Origin: Amylostereum areolatum
Taxonomy: Eukaryota > Basidiomycota > Agaricomycetes > Russulales > Stereaceae
NCBI GenBank assembly: GCA_012932865.1
Contig: SAXG01000063.1
Coordinates: 1-64,000 of the forward strand
DNA: 64,000 bases
Direction: 5' to 3'
The notes beneath the pieces are model-generated. The model was not told the DNA's origin and searched no databases. It saw nothing but the letters and a program-made list of their open reading frames with translations. This document shows, piece after piece, positions 25,276 to 35,920 of this stretch (position 1 is the first letter of the stretch; the number at the start of each line of letters is the position of its first letter). Position numbers and translations under genes: made by a program.

Positions 25276-28200
25276 TTACCCCCCCTTGAAGACGCGCTTT
25301 TGCCTGGAGCGCGATGTCATCTGCAAGGGTGGATGCGAGAAAATCGTCAAAGGAGATGCCGAGGGAATGCACTGGGCGGGGCACATTTGGATGGCGCTTG
25401 TGGAAAGCGTCAATCATGTCGGTAACCTTTGAGAGCGATGAACGCGGGAGCCAGGTGTTTTCGGAGTCGGGATAGCCGGCCCACTTGACGAGGTACTGAA
25501 TACCTTTCTTGTTACGAGTTGGTTTAGAGTCGACAATGTCTTCAACGTCGTATTCTTCTTCATCGTCAATGAGGTCTGGTGGCGGCTGTTCATAATTTGG
25601 CCCGTGAGCGGCTGTCTCCTTGTACGCGGTGAGCAGTGAGGCATGGAAGACTGGATGGATTCGCCACGTCTTCGGCAGCTTCAAGCGGTAGTTGACTGGG
25701 CTGATGATGTCAATGATTTCGAAGGGTCCAAACCGTTTGGCAGCAAGCTTAGCTTTCGGTCTTGTTGTCTTCAGATTTTTGCCTTCTAGCCATACTTTGT
25801 CTCCGACGGCAAACTGCGTTGATTCGCTGACCATGTCGCCATTGTAGTGCTTCATCAAGTCTGATGCGAGGGCAAGGCTGGCCTTGATCTCCTGTCGGAC
25901 TTCTTCAAGTTGACGGAGGCGTTCTTCAACTGCGGGGACCTTTGAGGACGGGTTTACGGATGGGTACATTTTTGGGAGGAAGCCGTAGAGGACTTCAAAG
26001 GGAGCCTTTCCAGTAGCTGCATGGGTGCGAGAGTTGTGAGAAAACTCGAAGAAGGGCAACCACTTCACCCAGTCGTCTTGACGGTAGTTGCAGAATACTC
26101 GCAGGAACTGCTCGAGGTTCTGGTTCTCGCGTTCGGTTTGGCCATCTGTCTGTGGGTGATACGCTATGCTGAGGGCGGACTTGATCCCGAGCTTCTCGTT
26201 GAGTGTACGCATCACCTGTCCAGCAAATTGGGGTCCACGATCCGAGATGATCTTGTCTGCTAAGCCGTAGTGTCGGTATACCTTGTCGAAGAGAATGTCG
26301 GCCGTGCCATCACTGGTGATCTTCGTTGTACATGGGGTGGTCACCACCATCTTGGTGAGGCGATCGACCATGACATTGACGGTGTTATAGCCTTCGCAGT
26401 CAGGGAGTTCGACGATGAAGTCGGTGGAGATGACGCCAAATGGTCGATCGGGTACTTCGTTTGGGATCATGTCGACGTGGGGTCGGCTGCTCTGTGTCTT
26501 CGTCGACTGGCAGGTTGCGCATCCTGCTACAAAGTCGCGGACAAAGACAGACATGCCAGGCCACCAATATTCACGACTCACAAGCTCGTAAGTCTTGAAG
26601 CGACCGGGGTGTCCAGCCGGGGGCGATTCATGGTACATTTTGACAATGTCGCGTCGCAACTCGTCATCTGCAGGGACATATACCTTTCCTCTAAACAGGA
26701 CCAGGCCTTCTTCGTAGTTCCACTCTTGAAGGTTCTTGACGAGTGTACGTGGTCCGTTTCGTAAGATGGCGTCCAGGGCTTGAACGACCTCGATGTCCTT
26801 GGTTTTGCAGTCGCGGATACGTCGTCGGAGTTCGACATCACCGAGGGAGGTTACTGCTCCTGGCCTTGTTGCGCGTACTTGGAAGTACTTGGGGTCAAGC
26901 AAGACGCGCTCCTTGTTGTCGTTTTCAACACCATCCTTGTGATCGGGTCGTCGAGACATTGGATCCGGGCGGTGGGAAATTCCTGGTTTATGAACGAGCG
27001 AGAAGTCAAATCGAGTGAGGAATAGAGCCCAACGTGCCTGTCGGCGGCTCAGCTTCTGTGCCGTCTTGAAGTGCTCCAGGTTCTTGTGATCTGTCCAGAT
27101 TTCGACGGTGTCGGGGGCGCCTTCGAGGTAGTGGCGCCAGGCTTCAAGCGCACGGATGATCGCAAGCAGCTCCTTGTCGTAGATGTCGTAGTTGCGTTCC
27201 GGTTCCGATAGGGCCTTAGACAGATACGCCACTGGATGCCAGTGACCGTCGTCGCCTTTCTGCGAGAGTATACCTCCAGTAGCAAAGTCCGAGGCATCGA
27301 CTTCAACGAGGTAAGGCTTCTTTGGGTCAGGCATGACCAAGACGGGGGAGGAAGTAAACACAGCTTTCAGTGCGTCAAACACAGTTTGGCAGTCCGTCGA
27401 CCAGTCCCATGTGCAGTCCTTCTTTGTCAGATCAAATAGGGGCCGTGCCACCTTGGAGAAGTCCTTGATGAAATGTCGGTAGAAGTTGCCAAAGCCGAGG
27501 AAGGACTGCACATCTTTGACCGTTCGTGGTATCGGCCAGTCCTGAATACCTGCTACCTTGACGGGGTCCATAGCGATCTTGTCGTGCGAGATGATGAGTC
27601 CGAGGTATTCAACAGAGTCTTGCTCAAAGATGCATTTCTCCGGTTTGAGGAAGAGGTTGTTGTCTTGCAAACGCTGCAGAACCTGCCGCACTATGGCACG
27701 GTGTTCGTCCATGGTGCGAGTGAACACCAAGATGTCGTCCATGTAGATAATGACCTTGCCCGAGTCGATGGGATCCTTGAACAGTTCATTCATCATTGCC
27801 TGAAATGTTGCAGGGGAGTTCATAAGTCCAAAAAACATCACCGTAGGTTCAAAGAGACCGCGATTCGTCTTGAACGCAGCCTTCCACTTGTTGCCTTCCT
27901 TGATGCGGATGTTGTTGTAGCCCCAGCGAACATCCATCTTTGAGAAGATCTTTGCACCTTTGAGACGGTCGACAATTTCAGAGATCAGTGGCAAGGGGTA
28001 TTCATTCTTGACAGTGCCCTTGTTTAATTCTCGATAGTCCTGTACGGGACGCAGCTTCCCATCCTTTTTCTTCACAAAGAAGAACGGACTCGCCTGAGGT
28101 GACTTCGATGGGCGGATATAGCCTTTCTTCAGGTGGTCGTCGAGGAAGGTGTCGAGTTCGATCTGCTCGGAAGGTGAGAGGGGATAGATTTTGCACGGTT

Positions 28201-29299
28201 TGGGTTCAAAGCCGTCTTTCATGTCGACAGCATGGTCCCATGGTCGTCGGTCAGGAAGTCGCTCGGAGGTTTTTTTGTCGAATACAGGCGTGAAGTCGCG
28301 GTACGGCGGGGGGACTAAGTCTTCAAAGGTTTGCGGGCGTGCGTTCTCTTTTGAATGCTCTGCAAGCTCCTGCGCTTTTGTAAAGCCCATGCAGATGGGT
28401 ATTGCATCTGGATTAGGACCATCGGTTTCAGGGAGGATTCCGGCGCGGCGTAGTCCATTGATCTCCCAGTCTCGGAATACCATGGGCCGTTCGTCGTCGT
28501 CTTCAGTGAAGAGTCGTGCAGGTAGAGGGGAGCGATGGACCGTGCGGACGCGAACACCTTTGACTCTGTGTGCGGGAATAACATAAGTGGGGACTGGGGT
28601 CCAGGACACATATGTCGGCTCTGGGAAGGGATCGTCCAGAACGAGAGGTGTCCTCGGGGTTTTACCTGCTTCAACCTTACGCTGTGATTGGACCGATGAT
28701 GGTCTCCGTGGCTTGGTTGCGAGGTTTGTCACAGGAGGTTTGGACAGAGTGCATGAGGGGGGGCAGCGGAGCATGTCAACACGGTCTCGTTGCCAGTCTA
28801 TGGTGGGATTGTGCTCATCGAGCCAGTCTGTTCCAAGGATCATGTCATGATCGCCGATGTCGGTGATGAAGAACTCAGCTTCTTCCTCATGGTACGCCTT
28901 TGAATCTTGCGAGTATATCCAGATCCGCTGGGTCGTCGTGTCGCGTACCCAGCCCATGATGTTCTCGGTGCCGTCCACATTACGCACGGGGAACGGGTTT
29001 TCTAGTTTTTTTGTGGTAAGCTTCTTGCGTTCAACGAAGCTTCGGTTCAGGATAATTCCTTCTGCGCCGCTATCAAGCAGCGTGTCTGCGTCGATTTCTC
29101 TTTTGGTAACTCGTCCGATCAGCTTGACCTTGAGCGTGATCGATGGTGTTTGCCTGTTCTTGGTGACGGTAGACAGATACAAACACGGGGGATACAATTG
29201 CTCACAGGTATGCATGGATGATAATACAGCGAAATGATTCGACAATGATACCAAAAGTCTCTTGCCTCCACCAGACGACGCGACTGGGGGGCGTTTCAA
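25208..29299 (-). CDS. pol: Gypsy pol polyprotein with chromodomain
   Basis: One open frame of about 1,363 codons. An aspartic protease motif LLDSGAEG lies at about residues 74-81. Reverse transcriptase carries YMDD at about 518-521. RNase H starts with VDASDFATGG near 665. The integrase zinc finger (H-H-C-C, ending CATCQ) is near 890-930 and its catalytic core has SDRGPQF near 1020. A chromodomain-like segment at about 1246-1290 contains QYLVKWAGYPDSENTW. No internal stop was found. The first codon of the listed frame is TTG, so pol is probably made by frameshift or readthrough from gag. The chromodomain normally targets integration to heterochromatin. Confidence 0.95.
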   Translation of the reverse strand: MKRPPVASSGGGKRLLVSLSNHFAVLSSMHTCEQLYPPCLYLSTVTKNRQTPSITLKVKLIGRVTKREIDADTLLDSGAEGIILNRSFVERKKLTTKKLENPFPVRNVDGTENIMGWVRDTTTQRIWIYSQDSKAYHEEEAEFFITDIGDHDMILGTDWLDEHNPTIDWQRDRVDMLRCPPSCTLSKPPVTNLATKPRRPSSVQSQRKVEAGKTPRTPLVLDDPFPEPTYVSWTPVPTYVIPAHRVKGVRVRTVHRSPLPARLFTEDDDERPMVFRDWEINGLRRAGILPETDGPNPDAIPICMGFTKAQELAEHSKENARPQTFEDLVPPPYRDFTPVFDKKTSERLPDRRPWDHAVDMKDGFEPKPCKIYPLSPSEQIELDTFLDDHLKKGYIRPSKSPQASPFFFVKKKDGKLRPVQDYRELNKGTVKNEYPLPLISEIVDRLKGAKIFSKMDVRWGYNNIRIKEGNKWKAAFKTNRGLFEPTVMFFGLMNSPATFQAMMNELFKDPIDSGKVIIYMDDILVFTRTMDEHRAIVRQVLQRLQDNNLFLKPEKCIFEQDSVEYLGLIISHDKIAMDPVKVAGIQDWPIPRTVKDVQSFLGFGNFYRHFIKDFSKVARPLFDLTKKDCTWDWSTDCQTVFDALKAVFTSSPVLVMPDPKKPYLVEVDASDFATGGILSQKGDDGHWHPVAYLSKALSEPERNYDIYDKELLAIIRALEAWRHYLEGAPDTVEIWTDHKNLEHFKTAQKLSRRQARWALFLTRFDFSLVHKPGISHRPDPMSRRPDHKDGVENDNKERVLLDPKYFQVRATRPGAVTSLGDVELRRRIRDCKTKDIEVVQALDAILRNGPRTLVKNLQEWNYEEGLVLFRGKVYVPADDELRRDIVKMYHESPPAGHPGRFKTYELVSREYWWPGMSVFVRDFVAGCATCQSTKTQSSRPHVDMIPNEVPDRPFGVISTDFIVELPDCEGYNTVNVMVDRLTKMVVTTPCTTKITSDGTADILFDKVYRHYGLADKIISDRGPQFAGQVMRTLNEKLGIKSALSIAYHPQTDGQTERENQNLEQFLRVFCNYRQDDWVKWLPFFEFSHNSRTHAATGKAPFEVLYGFLPKMYPSVNPSSKVPAVEERLRQLEEVRQEIKASLALASDLMKHYNGDMVSESTQFAVGDKVWLEGKNLKTTRPKAKLAAKRFGPFEIIDIISPVNYRLKLPKTWRIHPVFHASLLTAYKETAAHGPNYEQPPPDLIDDEEEYDVEDIVDSKPTRNKKGIQYLVKWAGYPDSENTWLPRSSLSKVTDMIDAFHKRHPNVPRPVHSLGISFDDFLASTLADDIALQAKARLQGGVMSRIAPFLSLFADLVHATHHGT
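25276..25290 (-). other. Polypurine tract of the gypsy element
   Basis: On the minus strand the sequence immediately before the 3' LTR reads TTCAAGGGGGGGTAA and then TGTCACGG. A G-rich purine run at this spot is the normal primer for plus-strand DNA synthesis. It is also coding, within the pol C-terminus. Confidence 0.7.
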
Positions 29300-30325
29300 A
29301 AATCCTGCGATTCCAGGATGTCCTTCAACAGCGCTACTGCCTGCTCCTTGCCTTCCGCGTCCAGATCCTTCAGCTGGCGAGTGATCACCGCGATGGTTTT
29401 GGATGGGTCAGGAGCTGCTTTCGCAGTGGACGGAGCCGTGTTCGTCGGCAGGGGAGGGGCTTTGGACCCAGTCTCTACTGCGCCCACCCGTCGCGCGCTC
29501 GAGTCGCGGTTGGGGCAGTCGCGAGAGACGTGACCGGCTTGTCGACACATGAAGCACTTGCCTTCGTGCATCATCTTTGCGCGCTCGTCGTCCGTCAGCT
29601 TTGCAGGGCGGGTCTCGCGAGGTGTTGGTGAAGGCGCCGACTCGGCGCGACGAGGAGTCGTTGGTTGAACCGTTCGAGGTGAGCGCGACAGCCCCCTTGG
29701 ACTGACTGCTCTTCCTCTCCGGGTTCTCTTCGAGCCACTGGTGGTTGATGCGGCGGGCGCGCTCCTTCCACTCCGCGAGTTTGGTGTGGAATGGGTACGA
29801 CCGGGCCACCTGCTTGTCGAGGTCACGCTGAAGTCCCTTCTTGAAAAAGTGGATTAGCGCCTCGTCGTCGTACGCTGACATGGTTACCAGCATCTCAAAC
29901 TCGGTGATAAAGTCAGTGATGTCCTGGGTGGTCATTGCGAGCTCGTTGATCTTACGCTGAGCCTCTATCTTCGGATCGACGGGTACGAAGTCTTTGCCAA
30001 ACCTCTCGAAGAGCTCTTTGTAGGAGCTATAGTGGAGTGTTGGGGGCGTGGGGTCGAGGGTTTCGGCGTCTTCCTTCTCGTCTTCGTCGGCGAAGAGTTC
30101 CATGCGGCGATGCGTGGCCCAGGCTTTCGCCGTGTCGTCCTCCATCAGGCTGAGGAGGAGCATCATCTTGGCATCATCTGTGGCATAAACATCCTTGTTA
30201 ACACGCAGGAACATGCGGAGCTCGAGGGAGAACCGGAGGGTGTCGCGTCTATCGCCTTTGAATGGCTTTGGCTTGGGGCCGATCTCCCGCTTGGAGACGG
30301 CAGGTTTGGATTCGGTGTCGGACAT
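29296..30325 (-). pseudogene. gag: Gypsy gag, split between two frames
   Basis: The N-terminal part starts MSDTESKPAVSKREIG at 30325. It contains capsid-like sequence (FITEFEMLVTMSAYDD, HFFKKGLQRDLDKQ) and stays open to 29408. The zinc knuckle CFMCRQAGHVSRDC (C-x2-C-x4-H-x4-C, near 29558-29517) is in a different frame, open from 29826 to the TGA at 29296. The switch must occur near 29640-29670, after the text SNGSTND. Either a 1-nt change broke gag or a programmed shift is used. The N-terminal gag frame equals the pol frame. Confidence 0.8.
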
Positions 30326-31676
30326 CTTGTCAAAAGGGAGGGGGACAGTGAGGGATTGGGCGAGTTCTTGATCAAGGCGGCGTAGGGTTTCTCGTCGGCG
30401 TTCTTCTGCTTCTTCAACTTCGTCCTCAACTTGTTTTGCGACAAGGAAGTCGGCGGGGGTGAGGAATTGCTGGTTATGATGCCACGACCAGTGATCTTGG
30501 ACGGGACTGAACGAAGTGGGCTGCCACTCAACTACTGATCGTCCTGGGGTTCCGTTCTTGTTCCGTCTATAGGCGTACCACTTCCCAGTTGTGTCGTTGT
30601 GGTTGATCCCTTCTGGGACTTCGATTACAGTACGTCGACGGGGTGGGGGCGAGTTGGTCGGAGGGGGGTTCAGGAAGCGCTGTAGAACGTCCGCAGTGGT
30701 GGCAAAATCCGATTCTTCGACGTAGGGTTGTTCGTCGCGGTCGTTGAAGTACCAGTCTTGAAGTTGCCAGTTTGGTTCGTCGTGCAGCCAACATACGGAT
30801 TCCTTAGTCTGGTGCGAGGTGAGGATATAGTATTCTTCAGGACAGTAGTCTCGAAAAACGCCTGGGGGGAGGTTCGGAGTGGGGGGACGAGGGGCTGTGG
30901 AGGACGTGATGATGGTCTAGAAGAAGTCCGCCGCGATGGGGCGACGGCCGAGGAGTTTCTTGGTGAGGTAGCTGGCTTTTACTGCCTGGCTGATCTTATA
31001 TTCGTGGTGGTGGCGACGAAGGGTCTTACCCTTGATGGTGGGACGGAGGACTGGTGGCGGGGTGGATTCGGGGGTCCGGCGGTTAAACTGGGAGACGGAG
31101 GTGAAACTGGTTTGGAGGATCGGGTTGGGGGCGTCCTGGATGAGGTACGTGTGGTAGGTGGGGGCGTGGAGGGTGAATTCAAGGCGTTCGAGGTCTACGT
31201 TGATGCACGTGGTGATCCGGACGTATAGGGCAAGGACGACAGTACCGTGATCCTTGTGCCACCTCCACTGGAAGATGCGGAAGTTGAGGCCGTGCGCGGT
31301 CCAGGGGTCTTTCTTGCAGAGGTTCTGTACGGGGACGAGGCAGTTGACGGTGACGGCGTCGGACCAAGGGTAGGGGAGTGGTGCGTCGTCGCAGGGGGTG
31401 ATCGGCTTTCCGTTGAACGGGAGGAAAACCGGTGCGTTCGGGAGGTCCGTGGTGGGAGTTTTTAATGTCGTAGAGACGGCAGAGGTAGATGGAGAGAGGG
31501 GTGCAAGGTAGGCGTAGGGGGAGACTGTCCAGGTGTCAGAAATGCAGTTTATGAGACCAATGAACCGCCTAAGTCGCGACGATGAGAGGAGCGAGAAGAA
31601 AATAGATTCAAGAGTGCCGGGGTCGAGGGTAGTGCAACGTGCGCTACAGTACCGTATGACGAGATGGACAGTCTGA
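30326..31676 (-). other. ATG-free open leader in frame with gag, one TAG
   Basis: From the LTR TATA box to the gag ATG the gag frame has only one stop, a TAG at 30919-30917, across roughly 450 codons. I find no ATG in that frame. The encoded text looks protein-like, for example QWRWHKDHGTVVLALYVRIT on one side of the stop, and DYCPEEYYILTSH and DWYFNDRDEQPYVEES on the other. It might be an N-terminal gag extension using a non-AUG start, a remnant of an extra gene, or a leader under selection against AUG. Confidence 0.5.
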
Positions 31677-31953
31677 GGGAAAGGGAAAAGGGATACTGTC
31701 CTTATATACAAGTGGGAACGATGGTGCGATGCGATGCAATAGTGGTGCGAGCGGGGGGAACAATAAGAAAGGAGTCATGGGGAGGAGGACGGGAGTCCGG
31801 AGCAATGATGTCATAGATAAGGGTGCGGAACGCCATTCGGAAGTCCAGGCAATGACGTTGTTGGGGCATGTGATGCGAAGGAAAGTCATGTGCCGTGACG
31901 CGTCGCGTGTACAAGGTCTGCAAACGAAGAAAGAAATGGAGCGATCCGTGACA
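31534..31953 (-). repeat. 5' LTR of the gypsy element
   Basis: 420 bp and 98.3 percent identical to the left LTR. Read on the minus strand it contains TTGTATATAAGGACAG (about 31711-31696), a good TATA box, placing transcription start near 31670-31680. The sequence following the LTR on this strand begins CCTGGACAGTCTCCCCC; I cannot match it to a particular tRNA primer. Confidence 0.93.
31703..31710 (-). promoter_or_regulatory. TATA box in the gypsy 5' LTR
   Basis: Minus-strand TATATAAG within the LTR. The same motif is present in the 3' LTR near 25025-25032. Confidence 0.6.
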
Positions 31954-31958
31954 ACTTC
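31954..31958 (+). repeat. Target-site duplication ACTTC, right
   Basis: Matches 24851-24855; together they mark the empty-site sequence GGCCGACTTCGTCATACTTC. Confidence 0.9.
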
Positions 31959-34056
31959 GTCATACTTCACGCGAACATACACACGATGCCGCACGACACG
32001 GCAACGCCTCCGTCTGTAACGCTCTATACGAGGGAGACGGAGGGACGGCCCCTGCTCGAAGGGAACGACACACAGTTCCGAACCACACCCCGAGTCCGAT
32101 CGTCATCCATACTCCCCGCTGCCCATCCACCCCATCCCCCTACACCTATGCTCAGACAGCCTCACCTATGCGCATCGGAGGGCCCTAACGACTCAGAAAC
32201 ATGGATACTAGAGTGTGCGAGCCAGCCAGAAAGAGATAGCATCGCACTCTCTCCAGTCGCATCCTCCCCAGAACAGGCTGCCAGCCCCCACTGACGGTCG
32301 TGCCCGCGAGCCCCCATACCTCCCCCCCCCCGCCGTGCCTCTTCGGCCGAAGAAGTTTTTGATCCCCGTCGGAGAAAAGACGGTGAGACACAGCGTCGAA
32401 ACGTAATATAACCCTCCTCCTCCCGCGGTTTTTGAAGCACGTCCACTCATATGGCCGAGGGCAGCTGAGGATGACGCCGGTGCAGCGTTGACGTAGATTT
32501 CCTCGTGTGCTATCTGAATGCACGTACTGCATCTGAAATACACTGCTGGGACTGCTCGTACCCTCGCCTTAGTACTCGACGACCGGATTGCGCTGCAGTG
32601 GCTGAGGGTACTCATTGGGGATGCGCGCGTGGTTAACATACTAGCTAAACACACCTACGAGGTCTTCACCATCTACGAGTCACACCCCCTGGTCTGGCCG
32701 ATGCTCCCTGCCGCTGTTGCAGTAGCACACCCACACATATAAGTAATATAAAATACCCCGTGTTTGACTCGTAAGATTTCCAATGGCGTGAACGGCATGC
32801 ACTGATCGATTGTCCTTTGGCATGGACCCACCGCCATCCTGTATCAACTGACTGGCTCCTCTCTATGCGGCGGGTAGAGAACTTTAAATGCAGTTAATTC
32901 GCCCAATGTTGTCGGAGGGGTCCGGGTGGCACGACCGTGGCAGCGTCGTGATAACCACTCGAAACCTGGCAGTTCCTGAAGGGGACCCCGCCTTGTAATC
33001 TATCTATCTATCTATCTACACAGCCAGTCAGATTCCGTAAAGAATTCGTCCAAATCCCGTTCGTAGGAATTTCTTAGCTCGATCATACGAAATTACCACT
33101 TGCCGCGCCTTGGAAGCCCGAGACATCGGCCGTTTCATATGAATTTCTTACTGCTGGGGGGGCCGTGCCTGTCCCATCACGCTCCGCTGATATTTCGGTT
33201 GGCCAATCACCGTCGCCATCCTTGCCATCATTTTTCCTCCAGATCCCCCCAGGATCCCCCCATCCCTTCCTCGGCACTCATGAAAAGAGCATGGAAAGCA
33301 AAAGAATGTATTGACACTACTACAAGATACTATGTACTCTAATTGCAGGTACCATAAGTGCTACTGACCCTGATACTGCACCGATGCTGGGATCCCCACT
33401 TCAACACGTCCGTGAACTTAATCTGCAACAGTTATGAGTAAGACACTGCAACATACAACAGTGGACCATGGTGAACATACCAACCTCAACTGCCAAACAT
33501 GGTGGAGGGTTCCTTAAGGTATCTCTGTACACGCATTGAGCTTATGAGACAGTTGAAATGGAGGTACACACACCAGCAGACAGCTCAGCCCAACATACTC
33601 GTCATCGCGTACCTGCGGAACAATGAACAATGCAGGCAAGGTGGTACTGGATAAGCACGCACCTGTAGGTTGATGTTGATAGCAGCTTTGTAGCGGGGAA
33701 CGGGGAGGACGGTTGCTGCGACATGAAGGACTTGGACAACGAAGCCTTGAGGAACTTGGGGAAGAGAGAGGGGAGACGGAGAGACGAGAGAGCGATTTTC
33801 ACGAACGGAAGTCGAGCTTTTCTGTTGAATGTCACGTGCATCTGTTGAGTTCCCACGGCGGCGGGGACCATGCGGTTTGGGCGCGATAAGAGTACGGAAG
33901 GCGGGAAGGGAAGGGATGTGTTTCTTAAGAACGTCATTTGTACGAATTTCTTAAGAGGAGCACAGACTGACGGAGAATATCTGCTGCGGACCCCTGGACG
34001 TATGGATTTCTTAAGAAGATATAGCGCAATCTTACGAAGCACGAGTAAGAAGTTCC
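31959..34056. other. Non-coding stretch between gypsy and TIR element
   Basis: No convincing gene. A 74-codon frame at 32518-32742 (plus, starting MHVLHLKYTAGTA, containing LDDRIALQWLRVLIGDARVV) has protein-like composition but no recognised family. Motifs resembling GAATTTCTTAAG occur at 33065, 33140, 33915, 33950 and 34005. Confidence 0.4.
32998..33017 (+). repeat. (ATCT)5 microsatellite
   Basis: Five perfect tetranucleotide units. Confidence 0.9.
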
Positions 34057-34085
34057 TACATCAGGAAAACTCCCGGTACTTGACA
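34057..34085 (+). repeat. Left terminal inverted repeat
   Basis: TACATCAGGAAAACTCCC followed by GGTACTTGACA; partner at 35921-35949. Confidence 0.7.
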
Positions 34086-34969
34086 GTGACTTGGGGTCCT
34101 TGGGCAAGTCACCCAGAGCCCCAAGTCCCCAGCAATGTGCACATTGGCCAAGCCGGGCCACTTTCTGGCCCAAGTACCCATTTCACTTGAGGCTAGCCTT
34201 GGATACACTTGGTAAGTAGATATCAAGGTAGGGAAGGCCATGAGACAGGAGGCTCAAGTACCCAAGTATATGGTCCAGTGGTTTCAGATACTGCAATTGA
34301 TTGCTCAGGGTATTGTCCAGTCACTCCAAGCACTGAAAGCACACAGTTTAGGGATCAAAGAGCAGACTATAATTCATGAACTTGTACACTACTGAACACA
34401 TGTACATAATAGATACAGGTACAGCCAATCAAGTGCAGAAGCAATCTGTTGTCGGGGTCAGACGAAGGATCACACGCAAGGAGTCTGAAGGGGTACAAAC
34501 TAGATGATGGGAACTCGGAGGTAGATGCTGTAAGCATAGACTGGAAGGAGCGCAAGCATTACGGGTGGCGGGGGCGGTACGTCGAGAGCGCACGACGGGG
34601 CGAGGGGATATACGTGAAGGGGAGGTGTGAGCGCATGCAACCGGGGCTAGCGTGCGCGGCAGGGGTGGGGGCACGTGTACACGACGGAGGTGGCGATGCA
34701 CGTGCAATATGGGCGGTGGCGTACATGACGTGGGCGAGGGTTCGCGTGCGCGTGAGCAACGCACATGCGATAGCACGTTGGGGGGTGGAGAGCCGGGGGT
34801 GGAGAGCGCAAAGGGACGGGAGTGTGGGGACAGGGCGATGGGAGCGTCAGGGCGATGAGACGGGGGCGAGGAGACAGGGGGGACAGCCGGAGAGACGCGG
34901 ACGTACCTGCGCGGGGACGCACATCTGCTAGGCGAAGGAAAACGGCGGTATGGTTGGCCGACGTGCAAG

Positions 34970-35590
34970 GGCGGACGTGGACGTTGAGGGTGGCGAGGCC
35001 GTCCATGCTAGGGGCGACAAGGCCGTCGGCGCTGGGGACGACGGGCACGTTGGTGTTGGGGGTGACGAGAGCGTTGGCGTTGGGGGTGACGAGAGCGTCG
35101 ACGCTGGGAGCGACAAGGGTATCGGCACTGGGGACGGCGGGCGTTAGCGTGGGGGCGACGAGAGCGTGGGCGTTGGGGGGCGAAGAGGCCGTCGGCGCTG
35201 AGGGGTGACGAGGGAGTGCGCTGGAGACGACGGGCGTCGCCATGGGGGCGACGAAGGCGTTGGCGTTGGGGCGACGGGCGCGTTGGCGTTGGGGGTGACG
35301 CGCGCGTTGGCATTGGGGGTGATGACGGCGTCGGTGTTGAGGGCGACGGGTGTGGGCGTTGGGGACGTCGAAGTCGTCGGCGTTGGGGACGACGTAGGCG
35401 TTGGGGGTAACGAGGGCGTTGGCGTCGAGGGCGTTGGCGTTGGCGGGTGACGAGGGCATTGGCGTCGAGGGCGCTGGCGTCGAGGGCGTTGACGTTGCGG
35501 GGTGATGAAGGCGTAGGCGTTAGCGGGTGACGAGGGCGTTCGCGTCGAGGGCGACGCGCGTGGAAGGGTGGCGGGCGACGGTGACACCGA
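34970..35590 (-). repeat. Degenerate 24-bp minisatellite
   Basis: The unit, read on the plus strand, approximates GTTGGCGTTGGGGGTGACGA plus four bases, with many variants. On the minus strand it yields an Ala-Asn-Ala-Leu-Val-Thr-Pro-Asn type repeat in a 270-codon open frame (34647-35459). I regard that frame as a by-product of the repeat because other frames are open too. Confidence 0.75.
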
Positions 35591-35920
35591 GGTCGACGAA
35601 CGACGACGGCGACGAGGCCGACGACGACAGATGTCGTGGTTGAAGACAAAGAGTCGACGCGGCGTTGAGCGCCGATAACAGTGACCGAGTCACATGACTT
35701 TTTCGTTCTCGAAATCTACTAAGTCATGACTTTGCAAGTATTGACACATTCAACTAAGTAACATGCTAAATTTCCCAAGTATGAAAGTAAACTACTACAT
35801 TTCCAAGGAACCTCCCAAGTTCCACTTATTTCACCAAGGTAGCCAGTCATGTTGCCCCAAGTCCAAGTGCACCTAAGGCTGCTCTTCAAGTCTAAGTGGC
35901 TGGCCCAAGTTCTAAGTGTG

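Larger units (their letters stand above)
24856..31953 (-). mobile_element. Complete Ty3/gypsy chromovirus-type LTR retrotransposon
   Basis: The element is 7,098 bp, with two 420-bp LTRs that begin TGTCA and end TGACA, flanked by the 5-bp target duplication ACTTC (24851-24855 and 31954-31958). It is oriented on the minus strand, so the 5' LTR is the right-hand one. Internally it has a long open leader, gag with a zinc knuckle and frameshift, and an uninterrupted pol with protease, reverse transcriptase, RNase H, integrase and chromodomain. A chromodomain after integrase places it among chromoviruses. LTR divergence (7 of 420) and the intact pol suggest a fairly young insertion. The gag frame break raises doubt about current activity. 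Confidence 0.95.

Noticed and set aside
26021..28866. Several plus-strand open frames of 60-164 codons
   Set aside because: Antisense shadows of the gypsy pol gene.
34647..35459. 270-codon minus-strand open frame with Ala-Asn-Ala-Leu-Val repeats
   Set aside because: Produced by a 24-bp minisatellite whose other frames on both strands are also open; no start context or domain.
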